Positions 4,669 through 7,985 of a stretch of 7,985 nt of DNA are shown here, piece by piece; the first letter of the stretch is position 1; each line of letters opens with the position of its first letter. Where the stretch lies: assembly GCA_002297865.1 (NCBI GenBank), contig DBKX01000298.1, positions 3,363-11,347 on the forward strand, read 5' to 3'. The notes beneath the pieces were generated by a model. That model was given only the letters and a program-made list of their open reading frames with translations. It did no database searches and was not told the origin of the DNA. Source of the DNA: Lachnoclostridium sp. UBA739. Lineage in GTDB: Bacteria; Bacillota_A; Clostridia; Lachnospirales; Lachnospiraceae. The position numbers and the translations under genes were made by a program.

Positions 4669-6687
4669 TTAATTTAAATTATTATCTTCTACGCCTTCTG
4701 ATTCACTTGAGTTTTCTAAATGACTTGCATTTTCTGAATCCCCAGTTTCATCTGTTTTATCTTCTTCTGACTCTACATCTCCCTTAATTTTATGGTAAAT
4801 TTCCATAAACTGTTTTCCTGTTATAGTCTCTTTTTCAAACAGATATTCTGCGATTTCATTCAGTATATCAATATTTTCTTCAAGCATTTTCTTGGCATTC
4901 TTATAGCATTCTTCGATAATATCATGAACTTCTTTATCAATTTCTCTAGCAGTCTGTTCACTGCAATTCATAACGGCACGTCCATCTAGATAACGGTTCT
5001 GAACTGATTCTAAACCGACAAATCCAAGGTGATCTGACATACCATACTGCGTTACCATTGCACGAGCAAGTTTTGTAGCCTGTTCAATATCATTTGAAGC
5101 ACCACTTGTTACGGAATCAAAACAGATTTCCTCTGCCGCTCGCCCACCACAGAATGTTGTAATATCTGTTATCATCTCTTTCTTACTCATCAGATACTTT
5201 TCTTCTTCTGGAACCTGCATAACATAACCTAATGCTCCCATTGTTCTTGGTACAATTGTAATCTTTTGCACTGGCTCTGCATTTTTCTGTAAAGCAGCTA
5301 CTAATGCGTGTCCAACTTCATGAGATGCAACGATTTTCTTTTCTTCCTTGCCTAAAATACGATCTTTCTTTTCTTTACCTGCGATAACTACTTCAACCGC
5401 TTCAAATAAATCTGCCTGTGATACTGCATGTCTGCGGGCTTTCACTGCCATAATTGCAGCTTCATTAATCATATTGGCAAGATCCGAGCCAACTGCACCA
5501 GATGTTGCAAGTGCAATTGCTTCAAAGTCAACTGTATCATCCATACGGACATCTTTTGCATGAACTTTTAATATATCAATTCTGCCCTTTAAGTCAGGCT
5601 TGTCAACAATAATTCTTCTATCAAAACGACCTGGACGCAGTAATGCTTTATCTAATACTTCAGGTCTATTGGTTGCAGCTAATACAACAAGACCTTTCGA
5701 GGAATCAAATCCATCCATCTCTGCTAACAGCTGGTTCAAAGTCTGTTCTCTTTCGTCATTACCGCCACCATACTGTGAATCCCTGCTCTTTCCAATTGCA
5801 TCAATTTCATCAATAAATATGATACAAGGTGCCATCTGCTGTGCCTGTTTGAATAAGTCACGCACTCTGGACGCACCGACACCAACAAACATTTCAACAA
5901 AACTAGAACCGGATAAGGAGAAGAATGGAACATTTGCTTCACCAGCTACTGCTTTGGCAAGCAAAGTTTTACCTGTTCCAGGAGGTCCAACTAATAAAGC
6001 TCCTTTTGGAAGCTTTGCACCAATCTGAGTATATTTTCCTGGATTGTGAAGGAAATCTACAAGTTCAGTCATAGACTCTTTCGCTTCTTCTTGTCCTGCT
6101 ACATCTTTAAATGTAACCCCTGTTTCCTTTTCCACATAAATTTTGGCGTTGCTTTTACCAACTCCCATAACACCGCCACCATTTTTGGACATCTTACGAT
6201 AAAAGAACCAGATTACCACCCAGAAAAACAGGAGTGGAAATACATATATTAAGAAAGCATTAATAATACTAGAACTTGTATCTTGTATCTCCGCCTTAAA
6301 CGGAACACCCGATTTATCAAGTCTCTGAACTAATGTCAAATCACTGCCAATTCTTCCTGTATAATAAGTAATATTAAAACTGTGCTTCTGTTCCAATGGA
6401 GTAAATTTAATTTTAGTACTTGTAAGTACAACTGATTTGACTTCTCCATGATCGAGCATGGAAAGGAAATCATCATAACCAACCTCTATGTTCGTCATCT
6501 CTTCAAACTTTGAAGTCATTAGTGAGAATCCTAAAAATACTGCAATTGCTAACACAAGGCACATAATGATACCGGAACGAGGATTGTTCTTGCCATTATT
6601 ATTTTTATTATTCTGACCATTCCCATTGCGATTATCGTTTCCTCTATTGTTATTGCCGTTATTGCCATTGTACATTCGGTTATCCAT
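4669..6687 (-). CDS. ftsH: ATP-dependent zinc metalloprotease FtsH
   Basis: A 672-residue membrane-anchored AAA+ protease that unfolds and degrades membrane and short-lived cytosolic proteins as a hexamer. In order: an Asn/Gly-rich N-terminus (residues 7-35), a first membrane helix (about 40-57), an extracytoplasmic domain (about 58-140), a second membrane helix (about 142-163), then the ATPase with Walker A GPPGTGKT (234-241), pore loop FVG (267-269), Walker B FIDEID (291-296) and the second region of homology ending RPGRFDRR (351-358). The protease domain has HEVGH (456-460) and the third zinc ligand Asp533 in GASNDIEQAT. A Glu/Ser/Asp-rich acidic tail closes the protein (about 637-672). 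The start at 6687 has GGAGG 6 bases upstream; the in-frame ATG at 6714 overlaps the promoter -10 box and is rejected. It is transcribed alone from its own promoter and ends at a strong terminator. Confidence 0.98.
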   Translation of the reverse strand: MDNRMYNGNNGNNNRGNDNRNGNGQNNKNNNGKNNPRSGIIMCLVLAIAVFLGFSLMTSKFEEMTNIEVGYDDFLSMLDHGEVKSVVLTSTKIKFTPLEQKHSFNITYYTGRIGSDLTLVQRLDKSGVPFKAEIQDTSSSIINAFLIYVFPLLFFWVVIWFFYRKMSKNGGGVMGVGKSNAKIYVEKETGVTFKDVAGQEEAKESMTELVDFLHNPGKYTQIGAKLPKGALLVGPPGTGKTLLAKAVAGEANVPFFSLSGSSFVEMFVGVGASRVRDLFKQAQQMAPCIIFIDEIDAIGKSRDSQYGGGNDEREQTLNQLLAEMDGFDSSKGLVVLAATNRPEVLDKALLRPGRFDRRIIVDKPDLKGRIDILKVHAKDVRMDDTVDFEAIALATSGAVGSDLANMINEAAIMAVKARRHAVSQADLFEAVEVVIAGKEKKDRILGKEEKKIVASHEVGHALVAALQKNAEPVQKITIVPRTMGALGYVMQVPEEEKYLMSKKEMITDITTFCGGRAAEEICFDSVTSGASNDIEQATKLARAMVTQYGMSDHLGFVGLESVQNRYLDGRAVMNCSEQTAREIDKEVHDIIEECYKNAKKMLEENIDILNEIAEYLFEKETITGKQFMEIYHKIKGDVESEEDKTDETGDSENASHLENSSESEGVEDNNLN

Positions 6688-6712
6688 ATTCAACCTCCTT
6701 TGCGATATTCCC

Positions 6713-6741
6713 ATTATAAATGTAGTTTAACCATAAATCAA
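6713..6741 (-). promoter_or_regulatory. Sigma-A type promoter of ftsH
   Basis: On the leftward strand TTGATT (6741-6736) and a consensus TATAAT (6718-6713) are separated by 17 bases. Transcription should start near 6706, giving a leader of about 19 bases that carries AAAGGAGG before the ATG at 6687. Confidence 0.75.
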
Positions 6742-6785
6742 TATGCTATTATCTTAACTTTCTCTAAATTTTTTTCATTTTCAAC

Positions 6786-6814
6786 TAGATTTTTTCTATA
6801 TTGGAGGTTATAAT
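6786..6814 (+). promoter_or_regulatory. Candidate promoter of pyrG
   Basis: A consensus TATAAT at 6809-6814 has only a weak -35 (TAGATT, 6786-6791) at 17-base spacing. The start would be near 6821, leaving a leader of about 90 bases before pyrG. That leader holds a short AT-rich inverted repeat (TATATTT/AAATATA around 6825-6845) but neither a GGGC start nor a terminator like those of the CTP-controlled Bacillus subtilis pyrG leader. Confidence 0.45.
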
Positions 6815-6909
6815 AGAACAGTTATATTTTTTACGGAAATATAGATACTAAGTAAGTATTAAGAAATAATAGAAACATTTGTAAGATGTACAGCCAAGGA
6901 GGAAATAAA

Positions 6910-7985
6910 ATGTCTGTGAAATATGTCTTTGTAACAGGTGGCGTAGTTTCTGGATTAGGAAAAGGTATAACTGCAGCTTCTTTAGGACGTTTACTTAAAA
7001 TGCGTGGGTATAAAGTTACCATGCAGAAATTTGACCCTTATATCAACATTGACCCAGGAACAATGAATCCAATACAACATGGTGAAGTTTTTGTTACAGA
7101 TGATGGTGCAGAAACAGATTTAGATCTCGGTCATTATGAGCGTTTTATCGACGAAAGCCTTACAAAACAATCCAATGTTACAACTGGTAAAATCTACTGG
7201 TCCGTATTATCCAAAGAGCGTAGAGGTGACTTTGGTGGAGGTACTGTTCAAGTAATTCCTCATATAACAAATGAAATCAAAAGCAGATTTTATCGCAATG
7301 ATGGATGTGAAGACACACAAATTGCTATTATTGAGGTTGGTGGAACTGTTGGTGATATCGAAAGCCAGCCATTCTTAGAATCCATCCGTCAATTCCAGCA
7401 TGATGTCGGAAGAGAAAATGCCATTTTAATTCATGTAACCTTGATTCCTTATCTTAAGGCATCTGGTGAAATCAAAACAAAACCTACTCAGGCAAGTGTA
7501 AAAGAACTCCAGGGAATGGGTATTCAGCCAGATATTATCGTATGCCGTACAGAAGTTCCTTTGGAACAGGAGATTAAAGATAAAATTGCGTTGTTCTGTA
7601 ATGTACCTGCAAAACATGTTATGCAGAACTTAGATGTGGAAACTCTTTACGAAGCTCCACTTGCTATGGAAAAAGAACATCTTGCAGACATTGCATGTGA
7701 GTGTCTACATTTAGATTGTCCAAAACCGGATGTAAAAGAATGGGAAGACATGGTACATGCTCTTAAGCATCCAGAAAAAGAAGCAACTATTGCTTTGGTT
7801 GGTAAATATACAGCATTACATGATGCATATATCAGTGTTGTGGAAGCTTTAAAACATGGTGCAGTTGCCCACAATGCAAGCGTTAATATAAAATGGGTTC
7901 CATCCGATGATGTAACACCTGAAAATGTAGAAGAATTTTTAGGCGATGTTGATGGAATTATCGTTCCTGGCGGCTTTGGTGACCG
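6910..7985 (+). CDS. pyrG: CTP synthase (glutamine-hydrolysing), N-terminal two thirds
   Basis: The first 358 residues of CTP synthase are present (the family is usually about 535), cut by the right edge of the window. The enzyme makes CTP from UTP, ATP and glutamine, the last step of pyrimidine nucleotide synthesis, in the cytoplasm. The amidoligase domain opens with [15 protein letters not shown] (5-19, the ATP-binding loop) followed by [15 protein letters not shown] (40-54) and [20 protein letters not shown] (58-77), all hallmark motifs. [11 protein letters not shown] (142-152) carries the conserved metal-binding glutamate, and a linker leads to the class I glutaminase domain from about residue 290, visible as far as PGGFGD (353-358), the oxyanion-hole loop. 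The catalytic Cys, His and Glu are beyond the window. The ATG at 6910 has AAGGAGG 7 bases upstream. Confidence 0.98.
   Translation, partial: MSVKYVFVTGGVVSGLGKGITAASLGRLLKMRGYKVTMQKFDPYINIDPGTMNPIQHGEVFVTDDGAETDLDLGHYERFIDESLTKQSNVTTGKIYWSVLSKERRGDFGGGTVQVIPHITNEIKSRFYRNDGCEDTQIAIIEVGGTVGDIESQPFLESIRQFQHDVGRENAILIHVTLIPYLKASGEIKTKPTQASVKELQGMGIQPDIIVCRTEVPLEQEIKDKIALFCNVPAKHVMQNLDVETLYEAPLAMEKEHLADIACECLHLDCPKPDVKEWEDMVHALKHPEKEATIALVGKYTALHDAYISVVEALKHGAVAHNASVNIKWVPSDDVTPENVEEFLGDVDGIIVPGGFGD

Noticed and set aside
5348..6028. Rightward ORFs of 71 and 142 codons inside ftsH
   Set aside because: They are antisense shadows of the conserved AAA and protease domains, with no independent evidence of coding.
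6688..6714. ATG at 6714 as the ftsH start
   Set aside because: It overlaps the -10 box of the ftsH promoter and lacks a Shine-Dalgarno, whereas the ATG at 6687 has GGAGG 6 bases upstream.
6815..6909. Bacillus-type pyrG leader attenuator controlled by CTP
   Set aside because: There is no GGGC-type initiation region and no terminator hairpin with a uridine run between the promoter and the pyrG start; only weak AT-rich inverted repeats are present.
6831..7874. Three leftward ORFs inside pyrG
   Set aside because: They are antisense to a highly conserved CTP synthase frame and carry no start signals.

Overview
The window suggests a low-GC Gram-positive anaerobe of the class Clostridia, probably Lachnospiraceae. 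The coding sequence is AT-rich, strong AGGAGG-type ribosome binding sites precede the genes, ftsH and pyrG are clostridial in character, and there is a peptide-maturation cluster of a kind found in Clostridia. This assignment is inference from sequence style; no marker gene for taxonomy is present.

Right part (about 4600-7985): two housekeeping genes diverge from a 222-base intergenic region. ftsH (membrane AAA+ zinc protease) reads leftward and ends at a perfect-stem bidirectional terminator. pyrG (CTP synthase) reads rightward and is cut by the window edge inside its glutaminase domain.

Middle and left part (about 4570 down to 1): one long leftward operon that looks like a complete system for a ribosomally made, post-translationally modified peptide (RiPP). 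It begins with seven small Cys-rich peptide genes in tandem (4397 down to 3361). Each encodes 34-47 residues, begins with the same short block M(K/R)YI or M(K/R)YL, and then diverges into a core with 5-7 cysteines. Six of the seven are absent from a length-filtered ORF scan, and the seventh appears there only with a wrong start. Next comes a radical SAM/SPASM maturase (3308-1983), an atypical GNAT-like protein (1902-1426), a small soluble HExxH...E metallopeptidase (1401-793), and the N-terminal membrane half of an ABC exporter (763 to beyond base 1).

Reading them together: the radical SAM enzyme probably installs thioether or related crosslinks in the Cys-rich cores, the peptidase may remove the short leader, and the ABC protein, which has no N-terminal C39 peptidase domain in the part visible, may export the products. 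From memory the precursors resemble the in-silico family called Clo7bot (tandem Cys-rich peptides of Clostridium botulinum) with its radical SAM/SPASM partner. The seven copies here would fit, but no profile search could be run. I know of no characterised product.

The array falls into two subfamilies with different cysteine spacing (peptides 1-4 and 5-7). Two intercistronic hairpins, a near-perfect 22-bp palindrome upstream of the operon promoter, and a 12-codon mini-ORF that overlaps the maturase start codon are further structures not explained by the genes themselves.
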